From NCBI GenBank assembly GCA_025927475.1, contig JAICLL010000058.1:1-35089 (forward strand): DNA of 35,089 nucleotides, read 5' to 3'. The notes beneath the pieces were generated by a model that saw nothing but the letters and a program-made list of their open reading frames with translations, did no database searches and was not told where the DNA came from. The translations under genes and the position numbers were made by a program. Source of the DNA: Pirellulales bacterium. Lineage in GTDB: Bacteria > Planctomycetota > Planctomycetia > Pirellulales > JAICIG01. This document shows positions 34,736 through 35,089 of the stretch, piece after piece (position 1 is the first letter of the stretch; every line of letters begins with the position of its first letter).

Positions 34736-35089
<354 letters not shown>

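Overview
The window looks like a GC-rich planctomycete chromosome, probably of the Pirellulales type. The evidence is two neighbouring surface or secreted proteins with arginine-rich N-termini ending in a LEPR-XLL-type motif (LERFEDRNMLA and LERRDLL) and DUF4214 repeats at the C-terminus. A single 25.6 kb reading frame with the mosaic domain style of planctomycete giant proteins points the same way. No taxonomic search was possible, so this assignment is inferred from architecture.

Layout. At the left edge (about 134-1024, plus strand) lies a truncated IS110-family transposase. Its C-terminal half is cut off next to a REP-like palindrome (1035-1061). The minus strand from 26736 down to 1129 is one uninterrupted gene for an 8535-residue protein. 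In order it carries the LEPR-XLL-type motif, an Ig-like domain, a metzincin-like protease domain, PPC (prepeptidase C-terminal) domains, beta-helix segments, a sialidase-like Asp-box propeller, a second propeller-like region and a jelly-roll-like region. It continues with five FN3-like modules, a long cadherin/Ig-like stalk and four DUF4214 repeats. About 19 copies of a short module that I could not assign to a named family (head DGQTFTI...FEF, tail D...vA..IA.AIN) are spread through it. Upstream on the same strand is a second LEPR-XLL/DUF4214 gene, of about 1088 residues, with RTX-like calcium-binding motifs. A 197-bp gap with a terminator-like hairpin separates the two.

Right part. Next come phoU and a site-2-protease-type M50 metalloprotease with CBS and DUF2007-like domains, both on the minus strand. 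A divergent intergenic region rich in short palindromes follows. Then comes a plus-strand hybrid signalling protein (REC plus histidine kinase) with a good -35/-10 pair and Shine-Dalgarno. The right edge has a decayed EIIA-Ntr (PTS) fragment and the tmRNA gene ssrA on the minus strand, whose 5' end runs just out of the window.

Most notable feature. The giant protein appears to have grown by insertion of complete modules into loops of older domains, not only by end-to-end addition. FN3 pairs split a PPC domain and a 'WQYSLDGG' domain, and an uninterrupted copy of the latter is present further along the same protein. DGQTF cassettes split another PPC domain and beta-helix linkers. A whole beta-propeller sits in a beta-helix loop. 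The secreted pair could form a cell-surface or matrix system, while phoU, the S2P protease and the kinase are ordinary regulatory genes; nothing in the sequence ties these three to the giant protein.
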